The notes under the pieces: model-generated | What the model was told of the DNA's origin: nothing | What the model saw: only the letters and a program-made list of their open reading frames with translations | Database searches by the model: none | In this document: in pieces, positions 12,055 through 23,392 of the stretch | How positions within the stretch are numbered: the first letter of the stretch is position 1 | Layout: each line of letters opens with the position of its first letter | Translations under genes and position numbers: made by a program | From: Azolla pinnata | Lineage: Eukaryota > Streptophyta > Polypodiopsida > Salviniales > Salviniaceae | Length of the DNA: 47,673 nt | Direction of reading: 5' to 3' | NCBI GenBank assembly: GCA_037176905.1 | Contig: JBBBWG010029666.1 | Coordinates: 4,433 to 52,105, forward strand

Positions 12055-12960
12055 GTGGCCTGCAAATGGGTACAACGAATCAAACAGCACTCAGAACGAT
12101 CACTGGCCAACCGGATTCAAAGCAAGACTAGTCGCTAGAGGATTTTCACTAGTTTTGAGTAGTTGTTTCAGGTTCAATCCCGCTCTAACAGTATTATTTT
12201 GACTATTTTTTGAACAACTTTCAACCTTGAACTTCATCATTTGGGTGCACAAAACCACATTTCTTCATGATAATCTCAAAGAGAAATTAAATATGGAGTA
12301 ACCTTCGTACTTCAAGAACACCAAGTACCTGACTGTCACACTTCGATTATCCAATTTATGGACTTTGATAATCACCGCGAGCCCGGTATCATCTCTCAAA
12401 ATTATTAAAAATAGTTATATTAGGTTAAAGAATGAGCCACCAAACATTTACTATAGGAAAACATTGATTCATTTTATCTTAAGAGCTGTACTCTTATACA
12501 ATTCTCTACCTCACCTCTACTTATGTAATAAGAGCTAAAGATCATACTACTAATCACTGATCTCAAACCCATGACTTATTTCTTAGATACTGAGGTAGGA
12601 AGAAAAGTTTTAAGTACAATATCTCTATCACAATCACAATATACGAGTAATACCTTAAAACTCGTTGGCATGATGTACTGCAAGCCTAAATCAACCACAC
12701 TTCCAAGCACACATTTAAGCTATTTCATGAAGATAGTCCCAAATCCCTTAAAGAGGCATAAGAAATGCTAATAGTTGGTTCCATAAGATATTACTTAGCT
12801 TGTAGTACTTAATTAGATAAATGTTTTAGTGTAAGTGGCTCACTTCTACACTTTATGCTAAATCACACTGGCAAGTAAGTGCTTGAAACAGTGTTAAGTT
12901 AAGCTATATGCCTAGAACACACCAAAGGTTTATGTTTAACTTTTAAATCCACACAATTTG
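12055..12960 (+). pseudogene. degenerate Ty1/copia retrotransposon reverse-transcriptase remnant
   Basis: Pieces of a copia polymerase survive in several frames. CKWVQRIK at about 12058 corresponds to the usual KWVYKIK block. FKARLVARGFS at about 12117 is nearly canonical. TTFLHDNLKEKLNME at about 12253 matches the block containing FLHGDLKEEVYM. At 12571 a frame carries ISLSQSQYTSNTL and GMMYCKPKSTTLP, the end of the RT domain, followed by traces of the conserved VGSIRYYLA block. Stops and frameshifts separate all of these. No LTRs, integrase or gag were recognised, so this is an old truncated copy with no coding capacity. Confidence 0.8.
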
Positions 12961-14060
12961 AAATGCCCAACCAAATCTAGAGTGGTTAGACAAATCGTTC
13001 CTTTAAAATTCACAATTCGGGTGATTCCAATCCGGGGGGAGATATGGAATGATCAAGGGTTGGTTAAGCTGTTGCTTCCAAGGAAGGTATACAAACTATT
13101 CTGAACTTCTCTTCTTTCATTTGTTAAATGAGGTTAGAGTGATCAAAGTGGAGCTGGTGGAAGTCAATGTGCCAAAGAAAAGAAACCATCTTAAAGTCGG
13201 CGATACAGAACGAAGCCCGAAAGTCAACCGTGTCATTACAATCCCTTGCAAGAAGATGCCCTTCTTATGTTAAGTGGCAGTGCAGTTGCAGAGTTTATTA
13301 CGGAAATCAAGCATGGCAACATTCAGTTTGCGAACAATCGCTTCCCTAAAACGGTGCCGAAACTCGAGGCTAATTGTACGGGAGGGCGCCGATTGGGCGG
13401 ATAGATACAGACGCATAACTTGTCAAGCAACGGTTGGTTGGTTGGCTGGTTGGTTGGTTAGTTAGTTAGAGGCTGGTTGCTCTGGAGAGACCAGATGCGA
13501 CACGATGATCACCAAGAGCTTGAGAACATGTTGGTTTGTGTTTGCGAGTCGAAACAAGATGTGCAGAAGAAGAAGAAGGAGAAGAAGAAGCGTATTACAA
13601 CACCTTAGAAGGTTGACCTTTTGCGTCACGACTTTGAGATCAGTTTTTCATAGCAAGGTTTTTTTTGTATTGTCGTGTTGTTTTAATGCAAACATACGTT
13701 TACAAAATGAAGAAGAAGAAGGAACAAGCCATGTGTTGGTTTGGGACGGGGGGCCTAATCTGCGTTTGCTTAGCACATGGGGCTATTGTATTGTGATGCC
13801 AGCTCTTGGTAATCTGTACAGGCTTGCTGATTACAGCTGCAACTGCGACAACAAGATTCGAGCAGCTTCCGACTCGGTGACAGATACGCAGATCGAATCG
13901 AACCGGAGCAGCGAGGCAGAAGCAGCTGCTTCTCTCTACACCATACAAAACTTGTCGGCATTGATCGAGCGCTAGTTTCCCCCATGCCGACAAATGTAGC
14001 GTTTGACCCTAGGAGGGCTTGAGGGGGAGCCAATGATCGCATGCAGAGGGACGAGAAGCA
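12961..14060. other. intergenic spacer before the expansin
   Basis: No gene is recognised. Visible simple repeats are a (GGTT)n run at about 13430-13468 and short GAAGAA tracts at about 13565-13590 and 13708-13722. The open frame at 13505-13975 shows no family motif and appears fortuitous. Confidence 0.4.
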
Positions 14061-14247
14061 GCAGCTATAGCTGTAGTGGCCAATCCAGTTGGGAAGCCCT
14101 GATCGATCGATCGCTGGCTCGGTTGCTAGCTGTACTGGCCAATTCAGCTGGAAAGCCCTAATCGATCGATCGCTGGCTCGGTTGCTAGCTGTACTGGCCA
14201 ATTCAGTTGGAAAGCCCTAATCGATCGATCACAGGCTCGGTTGCTAC
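14061..14247 (+). repeat. ~59-bp tandem repeat upstream of the expansin
   Basis: Two full units (starting near 14101 and 14161) are flanked by partial ones on each side. The unit contains ATCGATCGATCGCTGGCTC, then CGGTTGCTAGCTGTACTGG, then CCAATTCAG.TGGAAAGCCCT. It lies about 430 bp upstream of the expansin ATG, in its likely promoter region. Confidence 0.9.
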
Positions 14248-14547
14248 GAATCGATCATCGGATGAGACACTGCTTCTAAAGAGAAGAACTTGTAGGTTGT
14301 TGCAGTTAAGTTTAGTTTCGGGGTCAAACCGGGCTGCAGAAGAAGCGCTAGATTTGGCGTGCCCAAAGTCGCGCGTTGACTATGGACCATTGCTCTCGGT
14401 TTGTTTTTTCCAGAAAAAAAAAATAGGAGGAAGAGAGAAGAAAATCTGGGGAATGTACGTGGAATTTAGGTTAGTGCGAGACGCAATCCCATCCGTCGAT
14501 CGAGCATCTGCCGAATCGGGAAACCCTAATTTGGACGGCCCTCCGCC

Positions 14548-14596
14548 TCTCTCCTCTCTCTCCTCTCTCCTCTCTCCTCTCTCCTCTCTCTTCCCG
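14548..14596 (+). repeat. CTCTC-rich pyrimidine tract upstream of the expansin ATG
   Basis: A run of TCCTCTC units lies about 100 bp before the expansin start codon. Such pyrimidine tracts are common in plant core promoters and 5' leaders; a regulatory role here is inference. Confidence 0.7.
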
Positions 14597-14675
14597 GCTC
14601 CTGTTCGTTTACAAAGAAGAGGCGGCGGACGTACGACGACGGCGACGACGACGTTGTCCGCCTGCTCATGATTCC

Positions 14676-14724
14676 ATGGCGTCCTTCGTCTCCTCCCCCT
14701 TCGCCTTCGCCTTCTTCGTCTTCT

Positions 14725-14757
<33 letters not shown>

Positions 14758-15643
14758 TCGTCTTCTTCGTAATCTTCTTCTTCTCCACTTGTTGCGCCCT
14801 GACGGCGGAGGCGGCGGGGAGCGGCGGCGGCGGCGGCGGATGGCTAGCGGCCCACGCGACGTTCTACGGCGGCTCGGACGCGTCGGGAACGATGGGTAGG
14901 TAAACCAAAGGATGAGAGTGGAGGGGATTAGCAACGGACGTGAGGGAGTGGCGCAGGATGTTGCGATGATGCGATGGATGATGTGCGAAACAGGCGGCGC
15001 GTGCGGCTACGGCGACCTGTACAGCCAGGGCTACGGCACGGACACGGCGGCGCTGAGCGCGGCGCTGTTCAGGGGCGGGGCGGCGTGCGGGGCGTGCTTC
15101 GAGATCCGGTGCGCGGGGGAGGAAGCGGCGCCGCGGTGGTGCGTGCGGGGCGGGGCGAGCATCGTGGTGACGGCGACCAACTGGTGCCCGCCCAACTACG
15201 CGCTGCGCGGCGGCGGCGGCGGATGGTGCAACCCGCCGCGCGCGCACTTCGACCTGGCGCAGCCGGCGTTCCTGCGGATCGCGGCCTACAGGGCGGGGAT
15301 CGTGCCGGTGCGCTACAGGCGCGTGCCGTGCCGGCGGAAGGCCGGCGGCCTGCGCTTCACCGTCAACGGCCACGCCCACTTCAACCTCGTGCTCGTCTCC
15401 AACGTCGGCGGCGCCGGCGAGGTCGCCGCCGTGCTCGTCCTCGTCCGCGGCGCCGGCGCCGGATCCTCGTGGATCGCGCTGCGCCGCAACTGGGGCCAGA
15501 ACTGGGAGTGCGGCGCCGTGCTCGCCGGCCGCCCGCTCTCCTTCCGCGTCGTCGCCGCCGACGGCCGCGCCCTCACCTGCCTCAACGTCGCCTCCGCCTC
15601 CTGGACCTTCGGCCGCACCTATCAGTGCAACCTCCAGTTCTGA
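14676..15643 (+). CDS. EXPA: alpha-expansin (EXPA family)
   Basis: Secreted, non-hydrolytic wall-loosening protein acting on cellulose-matrix contacts at acid pH. Exons are 14676-14895 and 14994-15643; the Gly codon closes across a 98-bp intron, giving 289 residues. The N-terminus is a hydrophobic signal peptide interrupted by a run of about ten serines encoded by a CAG-type repeat. The mature protein starts near [17 protein letters not shown]. Domain 1 (GH45-like) shows [25 protein letters not shown], the alpha-expansin segment [11 protein letters not shown] with the HFD motif, and [16 protein letters not shown]. Domain 2 (CBM63) shows [21 protein letters not shown] and RNWGQNW. Length is slightly above the usual 245-265 because of the long leader. 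Base composition is strikingly GC-rich compared with its surroundings. The second intron present in many EXPA genes is absent. Family call is secure; I do not assign a member number. Confidence 0.94.
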
Positions 15644-15693
15644 TCAAGGCGCTTCACTGCTTCGTCTTCTTTCGTCTTCTTCTTCTTTCGTCT

Positions 15694-15780
15694 TCTACTA
15701 CTCCTACTACTACTCCTACTACTACTACTACTACTACTGATACTACTCCTACTGATACTACTGATACTACTACTACTACT
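15694..15780 (+). repeat. (CTA/CTC/CTG)n triplet microsatellite downstream of the expansin
   Basis: A run of ACT/CTA triplets with CCT and GAT interruptions begins about 50 bp after the expansin stop codon. It is probably inside the 3' UTR and follows a TTCGTCTTC repeat. Confidence 0.9.
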
Positions 15781-15839
15781 TATCGCGATTGCGCAGCTAC
15801 TTATCATCCCGCACGCACTGCTTATCAATCCACTGCTAT

Positions 15840-16120
15840 CTCCATCCCCACCGCGCCCCACCACTTATCATGCTCGCCCTCGCCTCCCTACTGCACCACC
15901 CCGCATCGCCAATTGCACTCCCTCGCTACTTTGCACGGATCTCGTACGTCCGTACGTACGTACATCATCATACTACCGCCACTCACTGTCGGCTGCCTTT
16001 TTATCTCTACCGCGCCCAGCGATGATCTGCATCCCGATTGCGCTCTACTTATCACGGTCGCCCTCGCCTACCTACTGCACCACCTCGCATCGCCAATTGC
16101 ACTCACTCACTACTTTCGTT
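15840..16120 (+). repeat. two diverged direct-repeat copies downstream of the expansin
   Basis: Two blocks about 180 bp apart share TCGCCCTCGCCT.CCTACTG and CGCATCGCCAATTGCACTC with similar flanks. One lies at about 15850-15940 and the other at about 16025-16115. The tetranucleotide run CGTACGTACGTAC at about 15947 lies between them. No coding signal is seen. Confidence 0.7.
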
Positions 16121-17898
16121 TTAGCTATGCTCTGCATCGATCCCACAATTGACTGCTTATACTCAAAACCAGCCATATTCATCACAAATGCTTTATCATG
16201 ATCTCACTGCTGCTGCTCAACCAGCTATCATCACACATGCACTACTTCTCTAGCATGCATCACAATTGCCTACTGCTCTTGCTGCCTCTCTACTGCTCAA
16301 CCGCCTGTATTCATCACAAGTACAGTGCTGAATCTCATGATCACAAGATGTAGATTATCATTAGACAGGCAGAATAGTCTTATATATTTGTTGCAGATCT
16401 CCTATCGTCACAAATCCGTGCCTACAGATAGATAGATAGATAGATACATAGGTAGGTAGGTAGGTATATATATATATATATAGTTAGTTAGATTGATTAA
16501 ATGTGGTTGATCTCCTTCCATCACAACAAAACCCTACTTCTTTTAAAGTATCAAGGCCTCTAAAGTACTTAATTAAACCCATAGATTTGAATCTAGATGG
16601 ATGGATGGATGGATGGATGGATGGATTTGCTGGTCTCCTATATGATATATATCACCACAATTCTACTTCTACATAAAACCTCTTTCGATCTAGCACGGGA
16701 TCGCAAACCCTATAATAACTAATCCGATCTCATCATCATGGGATTAGGATCATGCAAGCATCACCCAAGCTCCCCTATTACAAGACTACATGGATACTAC
16801 TACTACACTGTAATATACACATACCCGAGTCCCGACACAATGATAGGCAGATTGAGGTGTACCTGGTGTAAGACATATTGTTATAAGTCTCTACACCATC
16901 CTTGGGCAACCCATAGATGATATTAGATCGAAATTTCTTTAAACTCCAAGCCATTAGTAATTACAGCAATCATAGTACATACACTATTTTCCATAGTATG
17001 ATGTACACATTATATACGCATACATTTATACGTGCCGAAATAATTTATACGCACATCTACAATATTTGTACGTACACAAAAAAAATTTGAACACTCTTTT
17101 ATTATTGATTCTAATCAATGTGACTTGTGTGGAGGAGTGGACCAAATATTCCAAGTGATGTTAATAAGAAATAAAAGTGTTGAATACTACTTGTCGTAAT
17201 TTGTATATTATCGACTCTTCAACGTTGTATGTTGGGTGGCATCGAATTTTCGACGACATTCTATGTTGTGGTGCACTAACAATTGCTGATTAGAGTGACT
17301 CCTCCGCATATTAGTTGTGAAATTAAATGTCGTTCAATTGAATCGAGTGGTAACATGCTCTACTTTATATGTGTTTTTCAACAATGTGTAACCGACCATA
17401 CCCGTTTGAAGATTAGTTATTGTATGTGCAACATTAATTGACCATGTTAGAGGTCCTGCACTAGGCGACTAAGCCACAACACAGACAAAAGAGGTAATAG
17501 GTGCTAGGCTTGAAAATCTTATTTATCTTGGGAGATAGTAAGATCAAACATAATGGATTTCCTCATTAGTTTTGATCCACATCACAACAAGTTTGAGAAA
17601 TCATTTCCTTGCATTTGGTAATGTGCTCAAACAATTTTATGTGGTAGATCACAGGAGGTTGAATCATCAATATTTGAGTTTGTTATGCGAAATCCAAACT
17701 AAATTCTAGTTAAACCCTATCCTGAGAAATAGAAAGGGCATGTCTTGGCCTCTAGTAATATAGAGCATGCTCGAAGCCATTGGCTTCAATTCAATGCGTG
17801 GCAATCTTGCAACAAGGCTTAACACAAGAATTTTATCGCCTCATCCATGGAAAAAGAGGATACAAAACTTTCAAAAGAACAAGTGTCTAGTTGACAGG
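16121..17898. other. AT-rich intergenic region with short microsatellites
   Basis: No gene is recognised. Microsatellites include (GATA)n, (GGTA)n and (TA)n together at about 16425-16495 and (ATGG)n at about 16595-16624. The remainder is AT-rich with scattered stops in all frames. Confidence 0.5.
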
Positions 17899-18710
17899 GT
17901 TCTTAACCCTAGTCCTAGTTGGAACTACTTCAATTCAGCTGTCAGACTTCATCTTCCCCACCCTCCATCTCAGTAGCCAAATTATTTTCACCAATACAGA
18001 TAAAAGACGAATAGGAACCCATTGTCTGGTAAGATGAGCGCAAAAAATGGAAATCATCAAAAGTTCTCTCTTACTTACAACAGTTTCTCAAAGTTTCTAA
18101 CATACTTAATAAATGACAGCAAGTTCTTAACCTTAGTTCTAATTGGAATTACTTCAATCCAACTGTCAGACTTCATCTTCCCCACCCTCCATCTCAGTAG
18201 CCAAATTGTTTTCACCAATACATTGTAAGATGAGCTCAAAAAATGGATATCAAAAGTTCTCTCTTACTTATAGCAGTTTCTCAAAGTTTCTAACATACTT
18301 AATATTAAATGACAACAAGTTCTTAACCCTAGTTCTAATTGGAATTACTTCAATGTAATTGTCAGACTTCATGTTCTCCACCCTCCATCTTGGTAGCCAA
18401 ATTATTTTCACCAATACATTGTAAGATGAGCGTAAAAAATGGAAATCAAAAGTTATCTCTCAGTTACAACGGTTTCTCAAAGTTTCTAACATACGTAATA
18501 AATGACAACAGATTCTTAACCTTAGTTCTAGTTGGAATTGCTTCAATCCAATTGTTAGACTTCATATATCTTCCCCACCCTTCACCGTGATAGCCACATT
18601 ATTTTTACGAAACAACTTGTAAGACAAACACAAAAAATGGAAATCAAAAGTTATTTCTCAATTACATCGATTTCTCAAAGTTTCTAATATATGTAATAAA
18701 TGACAACTTA
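17899..18710 (+). repeat. tandem repeat of ~195 bp, four copies plus a decayed fifth end
   Basis: Units start with GTTCTTAACC.TAGT.CTAG at 17899, 18123, 18319 and (as ATTCTT) 18512, so the periods are about 224, 196 and 193. Each unit continues through CTTCATCTTCCCCACCCTCC, a TTTTCACCAATACA block, GTAAGATGAGC and CAGTTTCTCAAAGTTTCTAAC. The first unit is longer by an insertion near 17990-18020. The final stretch to about 18710 is diverged. Confidence 0.9.
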
Positions 18711-21690
18711 GAAATTTACTTTGAATTCGTAGATTGGAAACCTTTGTCATAACTCACATATATCATTTCTAATATTAATAATTGTACTGTTAAATAAACA
18801 TATTTTATTACTTTTAACATTTTTCTAAATTTACAATAATTGACGGAGTCATTTTATTACCTATTTTCCAATGAACTATTACTCTCGAATCATTTTTTTT
18901 TTTCTCAGGCTCACTACAAGATATTGTTATTGTAAATATAAATTTAGACACGAAATTTTTTCTTTTTTTTTTTGCAAAGTCGCATTTAACATATTATAAA
19001 GGCCAATTTAGTTAATCCGAGTTTTGATACATGGTTGACACACAATTGTACCCGTAGTTGACATGAAATGGATGTTCTTTTGACATGTCAAAGTTGTGTC
19101 TAATTTGTGTCAAAGTCGTGTCACAATCACGTATTACTTGCAAAAACGTTTTTAATAAAGAATCAAAATTTTTTATTTATTTGAATTGTTTTTATAAAAT
19201 CTTTTTTGAATCTTTTCTAAGTTTTTTTTTACTTTTTTGATAAAAAAAACATTTCAATAAAAAACGTACCTTATTTTTTATATAATTTAAAATAGGAATT
19301 TTCACATTTTAAAAAAATGTGTTCACAAGAAGAACCTATGTATATGTTGTTTATTTGTTATTATCAATAGCCAACGTCTCAAAACATTATGAAGGAGCTA
19401 GATCCCTTACTAGTGCCTATTTATACTCGAAACTTTTTTATATTAATTATTGTTATTAATTAATGAAGGCATGTCTCTTAAATACAATTTAATCAATATT
19501 TTCTTGTATTGCGTCAATATATTAACCCTTGATTATATAAACTAAGTGACTCCAAACATATAATTAGAAAATCTGTAATACAGACAATTTTTCTTCTTGG
19601 AAACCAAAGGACATCTTGTTACCCACAAATTCCAATGAATAATTTTCAGTAATAACTCTCACATAGTGCAACCCTCCTTGCTTATTGAAGCCTCAATAAT
19701 TAATTTTTAGATTCATGATAAAAAGCTTTTGGCCATTGTACAATCATTGAAAAAGTGATATTTTCACTTGTTGAAGGTCCTCCTCACTAGATCATACTTA
19801 GTTATAATAATCATAAGAACGTCCTCACATGCTTTGAAATAGCTTAACAGTTCCATGGGCATAATTTTTTATGCTTTTTTATTTCTTCATCATATATTTC
19901 TTTAGAGTGCAATAAGATAAGTCTAAGTTGTACCTCAAACATCTTAAACTTATAATGGGAACTCATGTTTTTGTAACCTTATTCAATTCAAGTCTTTTGA
20001 AATCAATTTGTAGTTATATTAGGACTAATAGTTCTGCCCAAGATATTATTGATCATATTGTTTAAGGTCATGCTTCATATTCATGTAAATCGGTTAATAA
20101 TCGTAAAGACTATAACCAATTCACCTAGTATGATATGTAACTTTCCTAAAATAATAATATACACACACTCTAGGTGGCTCGATATTGCAAGTTCAAGAAT
20201 TTTAAGATTGTAAAATTTCGCCCATGGTAAGACATTATGGAATCTTTAAAACATTAAAATTGGTGACTTAAAACTATTAGTAGTTAGGTCTTTAATATTT
20301 TGATTTTACTTTGCTGTTTTATTATTAATTCCGGTCTTACAAGTTCTATCCTTATTTACGAGCCTCAACTACAACACATCGTCAACATTCATGGTATCTA
20401 CATGTGGATAACCTTTCATTATAAGTATGATAAAATGTATATTATGTGTGTGTGTATATATATATATATATTATATTTAAATATAATTGGTATAATACAC
20501 ACCCAATACATATAACACTATAGAACATTTCTCAAACCCTAGGAAGTCCATATCAATACCCAGACCTCATGTAGCTCCTCAACTAATGGGACCAAGTATA
20601 AAGCCATGTTTGTTAACTTATATTTCTCTAATGATGCGGATTGAAATCATGATATGCTCATTTTCAATGGACATATGCGGAGGCAAGTTACAGTTGACTA
20701 ATGCAACATGTCATACACTCTATAAATTGTTACATTATCAAAACAATCTATACTTAGCCCCCAACTATAAGTTTTGAGGGTCATGGCCAAAGTTAGGCTA
20801 CATGGAGTTAATGTGTTGCTAACTTGGAGAATCAAGTGGTATTTTCCATTTCTTGTCCTAGCTCCGATAGTTTACATGCCAATCGATAGCCTCAGATGAT
20901 GGATTTGCACTAAAACATCAGTCGAATCTTCAGAATCATGGGGAAGTGGCAAAGTACTTAAAAACTAATTATCATTCGTCAATATTTACGCCATGCCATT
21001 GACCAAACAAATTATAGGTCTATAAACTTTTATTGTCATCAAGCTTTCCTACTTAAAAACATTTGGATCATTGGGGCGAAATTTTCTTTGGTGTTGAAAG
21101 GTTTCATTCTCATGAGGGTCAAGCAGGACGACGGAGATGTAAAGCCTCCCAAATCGAAATCTCAATAGGCAAAAGGATGGACAAGCAACATCAGAAAGAG
21201 AAGTTATCCTCCTGAGAACTCTTGGGAGCAGCAAGCCAATGCACATGTTTGAAAAAGAAAGAACGATATATTAACGTCTTCTAAGAGGCCAGTATAGTAT
21301 TGGCCCACGGAACAAAACAATGCAATAATAGGATGTGTACCCAATCATCCATGATAGAAATGATGGTCTATAAAGGCCTGAAGAATCTGAGGAGGTCCGT
21401 GGGCCGATCTCACAGTTCTGTGGTGCTTGTGAGAAGATAAGGTCAATGAGGGCATTTTGGTTGGAGCAGTGATGATGGGGAAGTGAGGCGCAGAATGGAT
21501 CGATGGATCGATGCCAGTTTTTGCCCTATCACATGACGGTTATGTGACGGTCATGTGATTCAAGAGGAGGCATGAGAAGATAAGGCCAACAGTTTCCGTC
21601 GTTGTCCCCTTTTTCTTGGGTACAATACTAGATCTGGGCCTTTCCGGAGAAATCCCGAGGGTGCCCTCGCAATTATACGAAAAGGGCATC
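18711..21690. other. AT-rich intergenic region, no gene recognised
   Basis: This is a long AT-rich stretch with poly-T and poly-A tracts and a TG/TA microsatellite at about 20444-20470. A TGTGTC/TGACAT-rich segment at 19025-19130 resembles non-coding LTR-type sequence, but I found no terminal repeats or polymerase motifs. Reading frames at 20300-20780 and 21049-21246 show no family signature. Confidence 0.45.
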
Positions 21691-21696
21691 TATCTG

Positions 21697-21714
21697 TCGA
21701 TCGATCGATCGATC
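21697..21714 (+). repeat. (TCGA)n short microsatellite
   Basis: A short run of TCGA tetranucleotides. The same palindromic tetramer also appears in the repeat upstream of the expansin. Confidence 0.8.
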
Positions 21715-21872
21715 TTATAGGCATCGATCATGCTTCTTAAACTTGATTCGATTCGAATTCCTTGACCGTGGTAGCGTCGAGATTAGGCACGCACGCCAAT
21801 CCAATCGTACTAGCCGACGCAAGACCTCAGATTGTGCCGCTACGTGTCGGCAGCAACCCCGATTTCGCGGCC

Positions 21873-22226
21873 TAGGGTTTAGGGTTTAAGCATCATCCAT
21901 GGGCTAAATTTAGGGGCACGACCATCTTGGTCATGCTTGGCATTGAGGTTAGGGTTTTAGGGTTCAACATCCATGGGCTCAGGGGCGCGAACGCGTGAGT
22001 CATGCATGGGATTAGGGTTAGGGCTTCAGGGTTTAGCATCCATGGGCTCAGGGCACTAAGCGCTGGGGTCATTCACGGGATTAGGGTTAGGGTTTTAGGG
22101 TTTGGCATCCGTGGGCTCAGGGCGCTAACCTCTGTCTGGGTCATTCATGGGGCTAGCTAGGGTTTGGCATCTCTCTATGAATGCCATGAATTCAGGTTTA
22201 GGGTTTAGGGTTTCAGGGCCTTAGGG
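21873..22226 (+). repeat. ~70-90-bp tandem repeats containing TTTAGGG/TTAGGG motifs
   Basis: About four to five degenerate units each combine GGATTAGGGTTAGGG and TTTAGGGTTT with CATCCATGGGCTCAGGG and GGGTCATTCATGGG. Both the plant TTTAGGG and the shorter TTAGGG forms occur. The block lies directly upstream of the G-box cluster and about 1.2 kb before the NF-YA ATG. Confidence 0.85.
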
Positions 22227-22246
22227 CTTTTTTGGGCCGACTTGTG

Positions 22247-22371
22247 CCACGTGGCATGCCACGTCACAGGGCCGGGCCACGTGGCAGGGCATCTCCACGT
22301 GGCACATGCCACGTGGCATTGAAAGACTGGTGCCAGCTCAGCGGCCTCCACGTGACCGTCCTGCCACGTCA
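22247..22371 (+). promoter_or_regulatory. G-box/ABRE cluster upstream of NF-YA
   Basis: Four perfect CCACGTGG palindromes occur at 22247, 22277, 22295 and 22309. A CCACGTGA follows at 22348, and CCACGTCA sites lie at about 22259 and 22364. CACGTG is the bZIP/bHLH G-box, and ACGTGGC is the core ABA-response element. Seven ACGT cores in 125 bp is well above chance. The position, upstream of the CTT-rich leader, suits a promoter of the NF-YA gene. Confidence 0.75.
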
Positions 22372-22431
22372 GCCGCGTTCGTGGTCCGTTTTGATTTACC
22401 TTCTGTTCCAGCGCCTGCAAAGCTATGGCGG

Positions 22432-22556
22432 CTTCTTCTTCTTCTTCTTCTTCTGCGCTTGCTCCTGCTTCTTCTTCTTCTGCTTCTTCTTCTTCTTCTT
22501 CTGCGCTTGCTGCTGCTTCTTCTTCTTCTTCTTCTGCTTCTGCTTCTTCTTCTCAG
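22432..22556 (+). repeat. (CTT)n-rich tract in the probable NF-YA 5' leader
   Basis: TTCTTC and GCTTCTTC runs dominate this segment, which probably lies in or near the NF-YA 5' untranslated region. The poly-Leu, poly-Phe and poly-Lys frames it creates on both strands are not genes. Confidence 0.85.
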
Positions 22557-23392
22557 ACACGATCCGGCCGCCTGTTTGTCTGTCTGTAACCTCTAACCGC
22601 GTGTTGCCCCAACCGCCGCCATCGCTGATCACGGTCTCCAGATTCTGCACGCTGCTCCGTCTTCGATCCATCGATGCAGCCGCCCCCGACCCTCGGACCA
22701 CTCATCGATTGATGCAGTCGTCAGCGGCTCCGCGTGCGCTGCTCATTCGCTCCGCTTGCTCCCGGGCTTCCGACTGAGCCCCTCCTCCTCCTGCCCTTCT
22801 TCCATAGCCTAGGGTTTTCCAGCAAAACTGGTCAAAGGTTCGCGGCTAGTCTCTCCAATTTGCAGGGTTTTCCATCGTTGCGCATTTGCTTCACTTCTTA
22901 AGGCTTCGACGATCACCGCGGCCCCACATGGCGCATCTGTTAGGGTTTTTATGCTCACTCGCCTCCTTAATTAGGGTTTCTGAATACCACTCACCTGCTT
23001 CAGCTATTGGTGTCTCCGAGCACGCCGTTCGTATGCTTCGGGAATCAGGTTTCCGGAATGCTGCTTATGTGCTTTGATCATTCGGATCTACGGGCGCTGC
23101 TCCTTTGCTTTCGATTATTAGGGTTTTGACGTCGCTTCAAATTAGGGTTTCAGCGACGTTTCCTTCCCCATTCTGTTCGAGCCCTAACCAGCACTTCATT
23201 TCTCCTGATGGTCCAAACCCTAATCCTAATAATGTCGGAACGTGAACTTGCGCTCGCTTTTGTAACTAGGCGCCGATTCGCACAGTTAACCCGATCCAAT
23301 GGATAACCCTAAATTTTGCAGGTGGGTGTCTCCTGTTGAAAACCTAGCCCTAAGTTTGTCTTGCTTGATTTTGTGCAGAAAAATAGGCGTCT
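22557..23392 (+). other. probable NF-YA 5' untranslated region with an intron and telo-box-like motifs
   Basis: Many TAGGGTTT and AAACCCTA motifs (telo-box-like) are scattered here. A pyrimidine-rich stretch ends in a good acceptor, TTTGTGCAG, at 23378, only 14 bases before the ATG. The NF-YA leader is therefore probably spliced. I could not fix the donor or the transcription start. Confidence 0.5.

Noticed and set aside
12165..12195. GGTTCAATCCC, a tRNA B-box-like string
   Set aside because: It lies inside the copia remnant, and no matching acceptor or anticodon stems or A-box at the right spacing were found.
14974..16152. 392-codon frame over the expansin
   Set aside because: It is an Arg/Pro-rich shadow frame of GC-rich coding DNA followed by the CTA microsatellite.
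19020..19145. TGTGTC/TGACAT-rich segment as a retrotransposon LTR
   Set aside because: The style is suggestive, but no paired repeat, primer-binding site or coding domain was found.
22232..22777. Poly-Phe, poly-Leu and poly-Lys frames
   Set aside because: They are translations of the CTT tract in the NF-YA leader and show no domain.
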